In this document: positions 8,609 through 18,875 of the stretch, piece after piece
Layout of the letters: the number at the start of each line of letters is the position of its first letter
Position numbering within the stretch: the stretch's first letter is position 1
Translations under genes and position numbers: made by a program
The notes under the pieces: generated by a model
What the model was told of the DNA's origin: nothing
The model's input: only the letters and a program-made list of their open reading frames with translations
Database searches by the model: none
Source of the DNA: an uncultured Collinsella sp.
GTDB lineage: Bacteria; Actinomycetota; Coriobacteriia; Coriobacteriales; Coriobacteriaceae
Assembly: GCA_958354105.1 (NCBI GenBank)
Contig: CATWVA010000023.1
Location: 1-29,492 of the forward strand
Reading direction: 5' to 3'
Length of the DNA stretch: 29,492 bases

Positions 8609-8973
8609 CCTACTAGGTCATATCAACATATGGGAGCACTTGCGCACCCAAGTTCGGAATTCTCCCAGCGGCAGCAAAATAAGCGTCAACGGCAAGGTGG
8701 GCTTAATAAGCCATACCAATTGGTTCTTCAGTCAAATACCAATCTAGCAAAAATGTACTGTTTATCTGGTATTACACAGACCATACCTTTCCCTCGGGAA
8801 CTGGGCTTCGCGAAGTTTCCCGAGGGAAAGGCTCAGCCACCATCCTGCAACCTACCGGGGATTGCCATGACGTACGTTGGCTGATTTGGTTTGGAATGAG
8901 ATGTTGACGGTGGCTGATGGGCACAACTGTCCCGGGTGCATTTCAAGATGCACCTAAATGTCTGTCTTTATCC
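8609..8973. other. Gene-free structured intergenic region
   Basis: No credible gene. The region holds three inverted repeats. One has perfect 14-base arms at 8787-8800 and 8817-8830, with a CTTCGCGAAG palindrome in its loop. One has nine-base arms TCAGCCACC / GGTGGCTGA at 8833-8841 and 8909-8917. A small hairpin at 8935-8954 has seven-base arms GGTGCAT / ATGCACC. The last lies 19 bases after marR and may end its transcript, although no T run follows. The 84-codon plus-strand reading frame at 8630-8884 has no ribosome binding site or recognisable protein. Confidence 0.5.
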
Positions 8974-9450
8974 TTATAGATTGTCCAGGTAGTCGTCGGC
9001 ATCATAGGTAAGGCTGTAAGCTTTATTCAGGATGCGCACGAGCTCCTGGGCATCGTGCTCGCCGAGCGCTGAGAGTTGTTTCGAGAGCGATGCCACACTC
9101 TCGGCATTTTTTTTCGCCGCGAAATCACGGCCTTCCTTGGTAATGCTCACCAGCACACGCCGACGATCGTTTGGATCAGTCCTGCGCTGAACGTAACCCT
9201 TACTCTCGAGTGAATCCAAGATATGCGACATGCGCGCACGGGAGAATTTCAGCTTCTTGGCAATCTCGGAGGGAATGACATCACCGTCAATACCCGATAG
9301 ATACTGTAAAACCGGTGCCTCGCCCACACTGGCGCCGCCGGCAGCACTCAAGGATCCCTTGGCAAGGGAACGTGAGTACACAATCAGTTTTCGAGCGACG
9401 TCATCGTAATCCACTGGGGATATTGTCCTTTGCAACTCTAGAAGGGCCAT
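8974..9450 (-). CDS. MarR-family transcriptional regulator
   Basis: 158 residues with the MarR winged helix: IPSEIAKKLKFSRARMSHILDSLESKGYVQRR at about 59-90 holds the helix-turn-helix, and DPNDRRRVLVSITKEG is the typical wing. N- and C-terminal helices for dimerisation flank it. MarR proteins are usually repressors released by small ligands. The gene lies between the glycosidase and the PTS operon, and its upstream region resembles the PTS upstream region, so it may control itself and the PTS. No ribosome binding site precedes the ATG at 9448-9450. A GTG at 9412-9414 (VDYDDVARKL) with AGGA 11 bases upstream is an alternative start, giving 146 residues. The ligand cannot be read from the sequence. 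Confidence 0.85.
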   Translation of the reverse strand: MALLELQRTISPVDYDDVARKLIVYSRSLAKGSLSAAGGASVGEAPVLQYLSGIDGDVIPSEIAKKLKFSRARMSHILDSLESKGYVQRRTDPNDRRRVLVSITKEGRDFAAKKNAESVASLSKQLSALGEHDAQELVRILNKAYSLTYDADDYLDNL

Positions 9451-9466
9451 AAAACCGTCATTTGCC

Positions 9467-9493
9467 GTACATTAGTTAACATTCGCAACAATT
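9467..9493 (-). promoter_or_regulatory. Candidate operator upstream of marR, shared with the PTS region
   Basis: On the minus strand AATTGTTGC, four bases, GTTAAC, two bases, ATG. The PTS/gntR intergenic region (12909-12935) holds AATAGTTGC, four bases, GTTAAC, two bases, ATG at identical spacing, about 19 of 26 positions alike. It lies some 20-43 bases before the marR ATG, a usual place for autoregulation. Confidence 0.4.
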
Positions 9494-9517
9494 ATTTATG
9501 ATACCCCACGCGGAAGT

Positions 9518-9844
9518 CTATTGCTCGTCCTTCTTGCGTCGCATAAGCTCCTCAACGTCGACACCAGCGGCCTCGAGCATGCGCTCGACATTCTTTTTGG
9601 CGTTGGTCGTGCCGACCTTAAGCACGATCGAAAGCGGAGTGCCCACCACCAGGCACACGATGCCCACGGGGACACCCCAGCCGGGGCCGCCCTGCATACC
9701 CCACATCCCCATCAAAAAGCCAATCGCCACGAGCGAATAGCCCAGGCGCAGCCAAACATTGAGCCGCTGAATAGCATCGGTCTGCATCTTTGCCTCGCGA
9801 ATCAAGTCGTCGCGCGAAAGGTCGTGTCCATGTTTCTCGTGCAT
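9518..9844 (-). CDS. Small two-helix membrane protein of unknown function
   Basis: 108 residues from the ATG at 9842-9844, which has AGGAGG five bases upstream; a longer reading from 9886 lacks such a site. The N-terminus is His-rich (MHEKHGHDLSRDD), followed by an amphipathic stretch and two hydrophobic helices at about 32-51 and 55-75, separated by a Gly/Pro-rich turn (MQGGPGWGVP). The C-terminus is charged and begins with an Asn/Lys-rich helix (TTNAKKNVERMLEAAGVDVEELMRRKKDEQ). I do not recognise the family. Its position between marR and the PTS operon suggests, without proof, that it belongs to the same accessory region. Confidence 0.7.
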   Translation of the reverse strand: MHEKHGHDLSRDDLIREAKMQTDAIQRLNVWLRLGYSLVAIGFLMGMWGMQGGPGWGVPVGIVCLVVGTPLSIVLKVGTTNAKKNVERMLEAAGVDVEELMRRKKDEQ

Positions 9845-9987
9845 ATGGTCCTCCTCGTGCAAAGTGTGCATCATGCGCAAGTGCATCGTTTGTCGAATAC
9901 GTCATCTTTCAAGAGCAATATAGCGGGTGTCGTGTAGGCGATGGAGGTCGCTGGCCATATTGCCCTTGAAGGGCGGCGCAAAATCAG

Positions 9988-10017
9988 AAGGCCGTGCGGT
10001 TGAGGCCGCACGGCCTT
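9988..10017 (-). terminator. Hairpin terminator after the PTS operon
   Basis: A perfect 12-base stem AAGGCCGTGCGG / CCGCACGGCCTT with a six-base loop, 23 bases past the IID stop. On the minus strand the tail is TTCTGATTTTG, a weak T-rich tract. Confidence 0.65.
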
Positions 10018-10039
10018 ACAGGGGGCCAGGGGATGATGA

Positions 10040-10867
10040 CTAGTAGCTCAGTGCCGGGTCGAAGAAGCCAATGAGAACGCCCACAAATGCGATCACAACG
10101 AGGATCAGCATCATAACGATGGGGTTGACCTTCTTCTTGGTCATCATGTACCAGCAGAAGATGATGAAGACCATGGGCAGCAGGTGCGGATAGATTCCGT
10201 CGAGCGTGTCCTGGAACTTACCGCCGCCGGGCAGCACCAGATTGGGGCTGCAGGTGATGGAGACCCAGGTAGCACCGACTGCACCGATGACCATGGTACC
10301 GACCATCACGATGGAATCACGCAGAGCCTTGGCCTTGGGGCCGACGAGGGCCTCGACCGCCTTGCCGCCGAGCTCATAGCCCTGGTTGTAGGCAAAGCGC
10401 ATGCCAAGGAACATGAGCAGGTTCCACACGACAATATAGAAGATGGCACCGAGCGGAGAGCCGCCGGTCGAGAGACCGAGGGCGATACCGAGCAGGATCG
10501 GGATCAGGGTACCGACGATCAGCGAGTCGCCAAGGCCGGCGAGCGGGCCCATGAGGCCGGCGCGGATGCCGTTGATGGCGTCGTCGTCGATGGCCTCGCC
10601 GTTTGCGCGAGCCTCCTCGAGGCCGGCGGTGACGCCGACAATCATGGTGCCGATCTGCGGCTCGGTGTTGAAGAACGCGGAGTAGGTCTGGAGGGCCTGC
10701 TTCTGCTCCTCGGGCGTGTCGTAGAGCTCCTCGACGATCGGAAGCATGGCGCACAGGTAACCGAAGGTCTGCATGTGCTCCTGCGAGAAGCAAGTCAGGT
10801 TGCCATAGGACCAGTTGCGGAACGACTTGGCAAGCGTTTTCTTAGAGAGTTTCTTCTTCTCTGCCAT
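10040..10867 (-). CDS. PTS mannose-family transporter subunit IID
   Basis: 275 residues, typical of ManZ/AgaD-type IID proteins. Characteristic features are the N-terminal WSYGNLTCFSQEHMQTFGYLCAMLPIVEELY, the block GTMIVGVTAGLEEARANGE, and IRAGLMGPLAGLGDSLIVGTLIPILLGIALGLS. IID forms the membrane channel with IIC and helps pass phosphate from IIB to the sugar. Hydrophobic helices crowd the C-terminal half. The ATG overlaps the last base of the IIC stop (TAATG), indicating translational coupling. The sugar cannot be told from sequence alone; family members carry mannose, glucose, GlcNAc, GalNAc, fructose or sorbose. The neighbouring glycosidase makes an amino sugar a reasonable guess. Confidence 0.93.
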   Translation of the reverse strand: MAEKKKLSKKTLAKSFRNWSYGNLTCFSQEHMQTFGYLCAMLPIVEELYDTPEEQKQALQTYSAFFNTEPQIGTMIVGVTAGLEEARANGEAIDDDAINGIRAGLMGPLAGLGDSLIVGTLIPILLGIALGLSTGGSPLGAIFYIVVWNLLMFLGMRFAYNQGYELGGKAVEALVGPKAKALRDSIVMVGTMVIGAVGATWVSITCSPNLVLPGGGKFQDTLDGIYPHLLPMVFIIFCWYMMTKKKVNPIVMMLILVVIAFVGVLIGFFDPALSY

Positions 10868-11724
10868 TAGATGTCCTCCTCTTCCTCATCATCGGAGCCC
10901 GAGGCGATAGCTGCCTTGGGAGCGTTTGCGAGGTCGATCTTGAGCGAAGCGATCTCATAGTTGATCAGGGCGAAGAAGCAGCCGATGCCGGCGGCGGCAA
11001 TCAGGTTGCATCCCATGACAGCGGACAGGGTGAAGCCGAAGAAGAACGTGAGGAAGTCCGTCGGCTTGGAGATGACCTGCTTGAGCAGGATGGCGATACC
11101 GACGGTAGGCAGCAGCGAGCCGACGGTGAACAGCGTCTTCATCGCGATGCCGTCCATGGGCATGTAGGTCTTCATGAGGTCGACCATGGCGGTGCCGCCC
11201 ATGGTGATGATGAACGTCGGGAGGAACGAGCAGACGATGTGACCGATCCAAGGCAGAACGTTGTTGACCAGGTAGAGCTTGTGGAGGTCGCCCTTCTCGA
11301 GCCACTTCCAGCCCATGCCCTGCCATACCAGGTTAATGGTGGCGGTGCCATAGAAGAGCACAGTGCCGAGCGTGCCGACGGCGGCACCGAGGGATGCGGC
11401 CATGCCGGCAGCCTCAGCGGAGGCGGGATCGATGCCCGAGTTCTTGATGGCGAGGATCGCCAGCGGGATGCCGATATAGGACACGGCGCGGACGTCGGCG
11501 GAGACGGTTCCGCCGGGGGTCACGAGAGCGATGTAGACAACCTGGATGGCAGCGCCGACGAGGATGCCCGTCTGCATATCGCCCATGATGATGCCGACGA
11601 TGAGGCCGGCGACCAGAGGACGACCCAGAGTGTAGTTGCCGATCGTCGTGCCACCCATGCCAGGCAGTGATGCCAGGCAGGCGAACAGGCCGAACAGCGC
11701 GGCTTGGAATGCATTGATTGCCAT
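10867..11724 (-). CDS. PTS mannose-family transporter subunit IIC
   Basis: 285 residues with many hydrophobic helices. Family motifs include LPGMGGTTIGNYTLGRPLVAGLIVGIIMGD near the start and GAAIQVVYIALVTPGGTVSADVRAVSYIGIPLA, as in ManY/AgaC. IIC carries the sugar-binding channel. AGGGG lies about six bases before the ATG. The C-terminus is an acidic tail, SGSDDEEEEDI, which resembles the tail of IIA in the same operon. The gene is 71 bases after IIB and overlaps IID by one base. Confidence 0.93.
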   Translation of the reverse strand: MAINAFQAALFGLFACLASLPGMGGTTIGNYTLGRPLVAGLIVGIIMGDMQTGILVGAAIQVVYIALVTPGGTVSADVRAVSYIGIPLAILAIKNSGIDPASAEAAGMAASLGAAVGTLGTVLFYGTATINLVWQGMGWKWLEKGDLHKLYLVNNVLPWIGHIVCSFLPTFIITMGGTAMVDLMKTYMPMDGIAMKTLFTVGSLLPTVGIAILLKQVISKPTDFLTFFFGFTLSAVMGCNLIAAAGIGCFFALINYEIASLKIDLANAPKAAIASGSDDEEEEDI

Positions 11725-11795
11725 GCTTTCCCCTTTCTTTATTCCTCAACCCTTTCCCCCAGGGCTGTAGGTACCAAAATGCGGCTGGCGCCTAA

Positions 11796-12284
11796 CTAGA
11801 AGCCAAACTGACCGCGGAACTTGGGCCACTCACCGATGGACTTCTCCTTGATAAGGGCGAACTCGACCGTGTAGCCGGCGTTGGTGAGATCCTCGAGCGC
11901 CTGGGCCTCTTCCTGCGTGATCGACTGGTTGTTGCCGAGCTTGGTGGTGCCGGGACGATCGTTGCAGGGACCGACGATGATGCGGTCCATGCCGGGCTTA
12001 AAGCCAAAATCGACGAGAAGTTCCTTCATGTCGAGCGGGTTCTTGGTGATCAGGAAGTACTTGGTGTTGGACTTGAGAACCTTCTCGGAGACCTCCTTGA
12101 AGTGCTCCTTGGTCCACACGAACGTCTTCTTGCCCGAGGCACTCTTGTAGGCCTCCTTGAGCACGGGGTTGGACGCCGCGGCGTCGTTGACGGCGATAAG
12201 ACCGTCGCAGGGATACTCGAGGGCCCAACGGGTAACGGTCTGTCCATGGATCATACGGTCGTCAATACGGATGAACGAAATCAT
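11796..12284 (-). CDS. PTS mannose-family phosphocarrier subunit IIB
   Basis: 162 residues from ATG 12282-12284, which follows GGGGAG at five bases; the longer frame adds seven residues without support. The N-terminus ISFIRIDDRMIHGQTVTRW holds His13, the phosphorylated residue in the IIB consensus (RIDDRLIHGQV). IIB accepts phosphate from IIA and passes it to the sugar at the IIC/IID channel. The protein is soluble with no membrane helix. It lies 83 bases after IIA, so IIA and IIB are separate proteins here rather than the IIAB fusion of Escherichia coli ManX. That arrangement is common in Gram-positive and aga-type systems. Confidence 0.93.
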   Translation of the reverse strand: MISFIRIDDRMIHGQTVTRWALEYPCDGLIAVNDAAASNPVLKEAYKSASGKKTFVWTKEHFKEVSEKVLKSNTKYFLITKNPLDMKELLVDFGFKPGMDRIIVGPCNDRPGTTKLGNNQSITQEEAQALEDLTNAGYTVEFALIKEKSIGEWPKFRGQFGF

Positions 12285-12367
12285 ACGTTCTCCCCTTTCC
12301 TTCATGAGGCCCGCGGTCGCGGCCCCTTCTTCCTAACGTTTGCAGCTAGATGAAACCTTGGTGCGGC

Positions 12368-12802
12368 CTAGATGTCGTCGTCCTCGTCGTCGGCGTCATC
12401 GGTCGGGACCACAAGCTCGGACATACCGTTCTTGCCCTCCTGCAGCATCATCTGCTTGAGAGAATCCAGGTCCATGGTGGCAAGCCCCATCATGGCGGTC
12501 ATAGCCATGGGCAGATTCATACCGCCGAAGGCAATGGTGTGGGCGAGCAAGCCCTTCTCGGCCATCGTGTTCATAGCATTGGTGAGCGGCGATCCGCCCA
12601 GGATGTCACCGAGCAGGACAACCTCGTCATCGGCGGTAACGGGAGCGACCATCGCCTTGACGTTCTCGACATATTCGTCAGCGCCCATGCCGTCCACGAG
12701 ACTCGTCGACAAGATGTTCGGGGCGTCATTGCCGAGCATCTTGAGGACACTGTGCAGTCCGGGAGCGAGCGTTCCGTGACTGACCATTACCAGATACCGC
12801 AT
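12368..12802 (-). CDS. PTS mannose-family phosphocarrier subunit IIA
   Basis: 144 residues from ATG 12800-12802, which has AGGAG five bases upstream; a 168-residue reading has no ribosome binding site. MRYLVMVSHGTLAPGL places the phosphoacceptor His at residue 9. LLGDILGGSPLTNAMN and FGGMNLPMAMTAM are conserved IIA blocks. IIA takes phosphate from HPr. The C-terminus ends in an acidic tail (DDADDEDDDI) like that of IIC. It is the first gene of the IIA-IIB-IIC-IID operon, which diverges from gntR, and its leader is about 48 bases if the proposed promoter is right. Confidence 0.93.
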   Translation of the reverse strand: MRYLVMVSHGTLAPGLHSVLKMLGNDAPNILSTSLVDGMGADEYVENVKAMVAPVTADDEVVLLGDILGGSPLTNAMNTMAEKGLLAHTIAFGGMNLPMAMTAMMGLATMDLDSLKQMMLQEGKNGMSELVVPTDDADDEDDDI

Positions 12803-12856
12803 GCGGTCTCCTCTCGACCTGCCGTGTGTCGCACGGCTTTGCTTTTTGCCGAGATT

Positions 12857-12885
12857 ATTGTTGCGCCGGGGCATGTTCGGTACAA
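12857..12885 (-). promoter_or_regulatory. PTS operon promoter overlapping a WTGTACCRWACAT site
   Basis: On the minus strand TTGTAC (12880-12885), 17 bases, AACAAT (12857-12862): three or four matches in each box, so moderate. The motif TTGTACCGAACAT at 12873-12885 covers the -35 box and the start of the spacer, 71-83 bases before the IIA start. A protein bound there would block transcription. The equivalent motif precedes the GH31 gene and gntR. Confidence 0.5.
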
Positions 12886-12888
12886 GAA

Positions 12889-12935
12889 AATAGTTGCGAA
12901 CGGCAACTATTCATCGGTTAACGGTAGCAACTATT
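12889..12935. promoter_or_regulatory. Cluster of AATAGTTGC/GCAACTATT half-sites between the PTS operon and gntR
   Basis: A perfect nine-base inverted repeat with a five-base spacer, AATAGTTGC at 12889-12897 and GCAACTATT at 12903-12911, sits just upstream of the PTS -35 box. A third copy, GCAACTATT, is at 12927-12935, preceded by GTTAAC at 12917-12922. The last combination recurs upstream of marR. Likely a regulator-binding region; MarR is the inferred protein. The following 12936-13010 is AT-rich without a clear signal. Confidence 0.55.
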
Positions 12936-13012
12936 TTTGTGCCTAAATTATTTTTTCTTCCAATTATTTTTAAAATAGCAGGTAGATTGCCTGGTAAATG
13001 TTTTATGTTCCT

Positions 13013-13027
13013 TATGTACCATACATA
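13013..13027 (+). promoter_or_regulatory. Candidate gntR autoregulatory operator
   Basis: TATGTACCATACATA is a perfect inverted repeat with six-base arms and a three-base centre, 84-98 bases before the gntR ATG. Its core ATGTACCATACAT (13014-13026) fits the WTGTACCRWACAT motif of the GH31 and PTS upstream regions. GntR regulators commonly bind such dyads at their own promoter. Confidence 0.5.
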
Positions 13028-13110
13028 CCGACAAGAATCGGGCCTGACATCACCGGTTTGTCCCGCAGTGTCAGACCATGTCACGTATGCTCACGACATG
13101 GAGGTACCCC

Positions 13111-13893
13111 ATGGACATGATCTCGTTTCTCGCCTCCGAACCCTTCGATCGCAGCGGTGATACGCCGCTCTATGTCCAACTTAAACATCGAATCGCCCTG
13201 CTTATCGCCAGCCAGGCGTTCGACACCAAGACGCCGCTGCCACGCGAGCTCGAAATCTGTGAGCGGCTGGAGTTATCGCGCGCGACCGTGCGCCGTTGCT
13301 TCCAAGATCTCGTCATCGAGGGGCGCGTGGTGCGCAAACGCGGGCAGGGCACGTTCATCAAGCCCCAAACCTCAGCGCCCGGCATCGACCTGGCCCTGAA
13401 TTTCAGCGCGCGGATGCGCGAAGCGGGACGGGTTCCGAGCTCACAGATTCTCGCCTTTTCAAGCATACCGGCCGTCCGCGGCATCGCCTCCGGGCTCAAA
13501 GTGCCCGAAGGGACACCCGTCTGGGAGATTCGCCGCCTGCGTCTCGCCAACGACAAACCCATGGAGCTCAACTACGTCTATATCCCCGTGTCACTTTGCC
13601 CCGAGCTCACACGCAAAGACGTGGATGGCTCGCTCTACGCCTACATCGCGGAAAAGACCGGCATCCTGCCCGCAAGCGTCGATGCCGTCTACGAGACGGT
13701 CAACCTCGACAAGCATGAGGCGCGCCTTTTGGGACAGAACACCGGTAAGGCGGCGATGCGCATCGTGCGTTCGACTTACGACAAGACGGGAACCCCGTTC
13801 GAGGTAGGCGTGCTCATCAGCTGCGACGGTCAGGCAAAGTTGCACGTGCACATCGCCGCCGACAAAACAACCTTCACCGCCACAGCCCAATAA
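13111..13893 (+). CDS. GntR-family regulator with UTRA ligand-binding domain (HutC subfamily)
   Basis: 260 residues from ATG 13111, with GGAGG six bases upstream. The winged helix is at about 17-84: PLYVQLKHRIALLI, TPLPRELEICERLELSRATVRRCFQDL and the wing GRVVRKRGQGTFI, all standard GntR motifs. Residues ~95-255 form the UTRA effector domain, with LKVPEGTPVWEIRRLRLANDKPMELNYVYIP. HutC-type GntR proteins usually repress sugar or amino-sugar uptake genes and are released by a phosphorylated sugar. It is divergent from the PTS operon, 308 bases away, which marks it as the likely regulator of that operon. It is the only plus-strand protein gene I support here. Confidence 0.93.
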   Translation: MDMISFLASEPFDRSGDTPLYVQLKHRIALLIASQAFDTKTPLPRELEICERLELSRATVRRCFQDLVIEGRVVRKRGQGTFIKPQTSAPGIDLALNFSARMREAGRVPSSQILAFSSIPAVRGIASGLKVPEGTPVWEIRRLRLANDKPMELNYVYIPVSLCPELTRKDVDGSLYAYIAEKTGILPASVDAVYETVNLDKHEARLLGQNTGKAAMRIVRSTYDKTGTPFEVGVLISCDGQAKLHVHIAADKTTFTATAQ

Positions 13894-13904
13894 ATCCAAA
13901 ACGC

Positions 13905-13936
13905 GGGCGCCGTCGTTCAAACGAACGACGGCGCCC
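13905..13936 (+). terminator. Strong hairpin after gntR
   Basis: A perfect 14-base GC-rich stem, GGGCGCCGTCGTTC / GAACGACGGCGCCC, with a four-base loop, 11 bases past the gntR stop. The following T tract (TCATTTTC) is weak, so termination is likely but not textbook. On the other strand GTTTTGG follows, so it may work in both directions. Confidence 0.7.
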
Positions 13937-13982
13937 ACACTCATTTTCTATTTAGCCCTAGTCATCGCGCAAAGCCCCTTCG

Positions 13983-14114
13983 GCAGCACACGGTGCAGCC
14001 GAGTCACCGCAGGCCGGGGCGGGAGGGGCGGAGTTTCCTCCTGAGCGACTCTGCTTGCAGCCGGAGCGAAAGGGGGAAATCTCCGCCCCTCCCGCCCCGG
14101 CCGGACAGCCCACG

Positions 14115-14129
<15 letters not shown>
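13983..14129. repeat. Nested inverted repeat at the 3' end of carB
   Basis: Perfect 22-base arms rich in G and C lie at 14012-14033 and 14081-14102. Pairing continues inward about eight more bases with one bulge. Further out, GCAGCACACGGTG (13984-13996) pairs with the carB end CACCGTGTACTGC at 12 of 13 positions. The right outer arm lies inside the last carB codons. It could end carAB transcription or be a mobile palindromic element; no T run follows. Confidence 0.75.
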
Positions 14130-17429
<3,300 letters not shown>

Positions 17430-17430
17430 G

Positions 17431-18864
17431 TTAGTTCTCCTCGGTCTCGGTCGCGTCGGCAAAGTTCCATCCGGCAAGACGGTCCTTCGCGGTGTCGATG
17501 TCCAGGTAGTTCTCCTCGCCGTCCATGAGTCGCGTAAAGGCGGTAAAGAGATAGTGGGCATCGGTGGGGCCAGGCGAGGCCTCGGGGTGGTACTGGACCG
17601 AGAAGCACGGGGCGTCGAGCAGCTGGATGCCCTCGGCGGTGCCGTCGTTGAGGTTCACATGTGTTAGGCGAATGCGGCCGAAGCGCTCGTTCATCACGAC
17701 CGGCGCGACTCCGCGGCGCACCCAGACGCGCAGATCTCCATCGGCCGCATGCTCGGTCTCGCCGCCGGAAAGCTCGGGGACAAGCTTGCCCAAGCTGGGG
17801 AACAGCAGGCCAAAGCCATGGTTTTGCGCGGTGATCTCCACGCGACGGCTCACCAGGTTCATGACCGGCTGGTTGCCACCGCGGTGACCGAACTTAAGCT
17901 TTTCCATCTGGGCGCCGCAGGCCAGGCTGATCATCTGGTGACCAAGGCAAATGCCAAAGACCGGCACCTTGCCGATCAGCTGCTGCACCTGCTCATAGGT
18001 CTCCACCACGGCGTCGGGGTCGCCGGGGCCATTGGACAAAAAGACACCGTCGGGATTCATGTCGAGCAGCTGCTGGGCGGGCGTATCCCACGGCACGACG
18101 GTAAGGTCGCAGCCGGCGCGGACCAGACCCTCCAGAATGCCGCGCTTCACACCGCAGTCGTAGGCGACCACTTTGTGACGGGCAGGAGCGGCAGCTGAAA
18201 GCGCAAAGTCATGCGTGGCAGGCAGGTCGGCGGCCACAAACTCGTGAGGCGCGGAGCAGCTTACGGTCTTGACCAGGTTCTCGCCTACCAGCGTGGGCGC
18301 TGCGGCCAGACGCTCGGCAAGCTCGTCGACGTCGAAGATCTCGGTCGAGATAATACCCATCTTGGAACCATTGTCGCGCAGATGGCGCACCAGAGCGCGG
18401 GTGTCGACACCCTCGATAGCGACGATGCCGTGAGCGCGCAGGTACTCCGGCACGCTGACGGCCGAGCGCCAGTTAGAAGGCGTGGTGCACATGTCGCGAA
18501 CGATCATGCCACGCATAGCCGGAGCGCTCGCAGGGCGCACGTCGTCGCCGGGGAAGGCCGACTGGACGTCGGTCTCGTCGATACCGTAGTTGCCGATCTG
18601 CGGATAGGTCATGGTTACGATTTGGCCGGCATAACTCGGGTCGGTCATGACCTCAAAGTAGCCCTCGAGCGAGGTGTTGAAGCAGACTTCGCCGGTCGCG
18701 GTGCCCTCGGCGCCGCATGCGCGTCCATAAAAAATGGTCCCATCCTCGAGATACAGGATGCAGGGACCGCAAGCGCCCTTGCTGGTTTTGGCCAGCATAC
18801 GCTGGCAAAGCTCGCTGGGCGCGAAGGTGCGGGCGGCAGCGCCCTCGGTATGGTTGTTCGCCAT
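17431..18864 (-). CDS. carA: Carbamoyl-phosphate synthase small (glutaminase) subunit
   Basis: 477 residues, about 100 longer than usual. The N-terminal CarA domain begins near residue 36 (CILYLEDGTIFYGRACGAEG) after an unconserved extension. The class I glutamine amidotransferase domain has the nucleophile Cys306 in VFGICLGHQ and His426/Glu428 in QYHPEA. Residues about 353-399, between ITAQNHGFGL and THVNLNDGT, form an insertion of roughly 45 residues absent from the CarA proteins I know. CarA releases ammonia from glutamine and channels it to CarB. ATG 18862-18864 has AAGGAG four bases upstream. A hairpin matching the PyrR-binding loop abuts that site, indicating repression by uridine nucleotides. 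Confidence 0.97.
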   Translation of the reverse strand: MANNHTEGAAARTFAPSELCQRMLAKTSKGACGPCILYLEDGTIFYGRACGAEGTATGEVCFNTSLEGYFEVMTDPSYAGQIVTMTYPQIGNYGIDETDVQSAFPGDDVRPASAPAMRGMIVRDMCTTPSNWRSAVSVPEYLRAHGIVAIEGVDTRALVRHLRDNGSKMGIISTEIFDVDELAERLAAAPTLVGENLVKTVSCSAPHEFVAADLPATHDFALSAAAPARHKVVAYDCGVKRGILEGLVRAGCDLTVVPWDTPAQQLLDMNPDGVFLSNGPGDPDAVVETYEQVQQLIGKVPVFGICLGHQMISLACGAQMEKLKFGHRGGNQPVMNLVSRRVEITAQNHGFGLLFPSLGKLVPELSGGETEHAADGDLRVWVRRGVAPVVMNERFGRIRLTHVNLNDGTAEGIQLLDAPCFSVQYHPEASPGPTDAHYLFTAFTRLMDGEENYLDIDTAKDRLAGWNFADATETEEN

Positions 18865-18875
18865 AATTCTCCTTC

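Noticed and set aside
8630..8884. 84-codon plus-strand frame in the gene-free stretch
   Set aside because: No ribosome binding site, no recognisable protein, and it contains the large inverted repeat.
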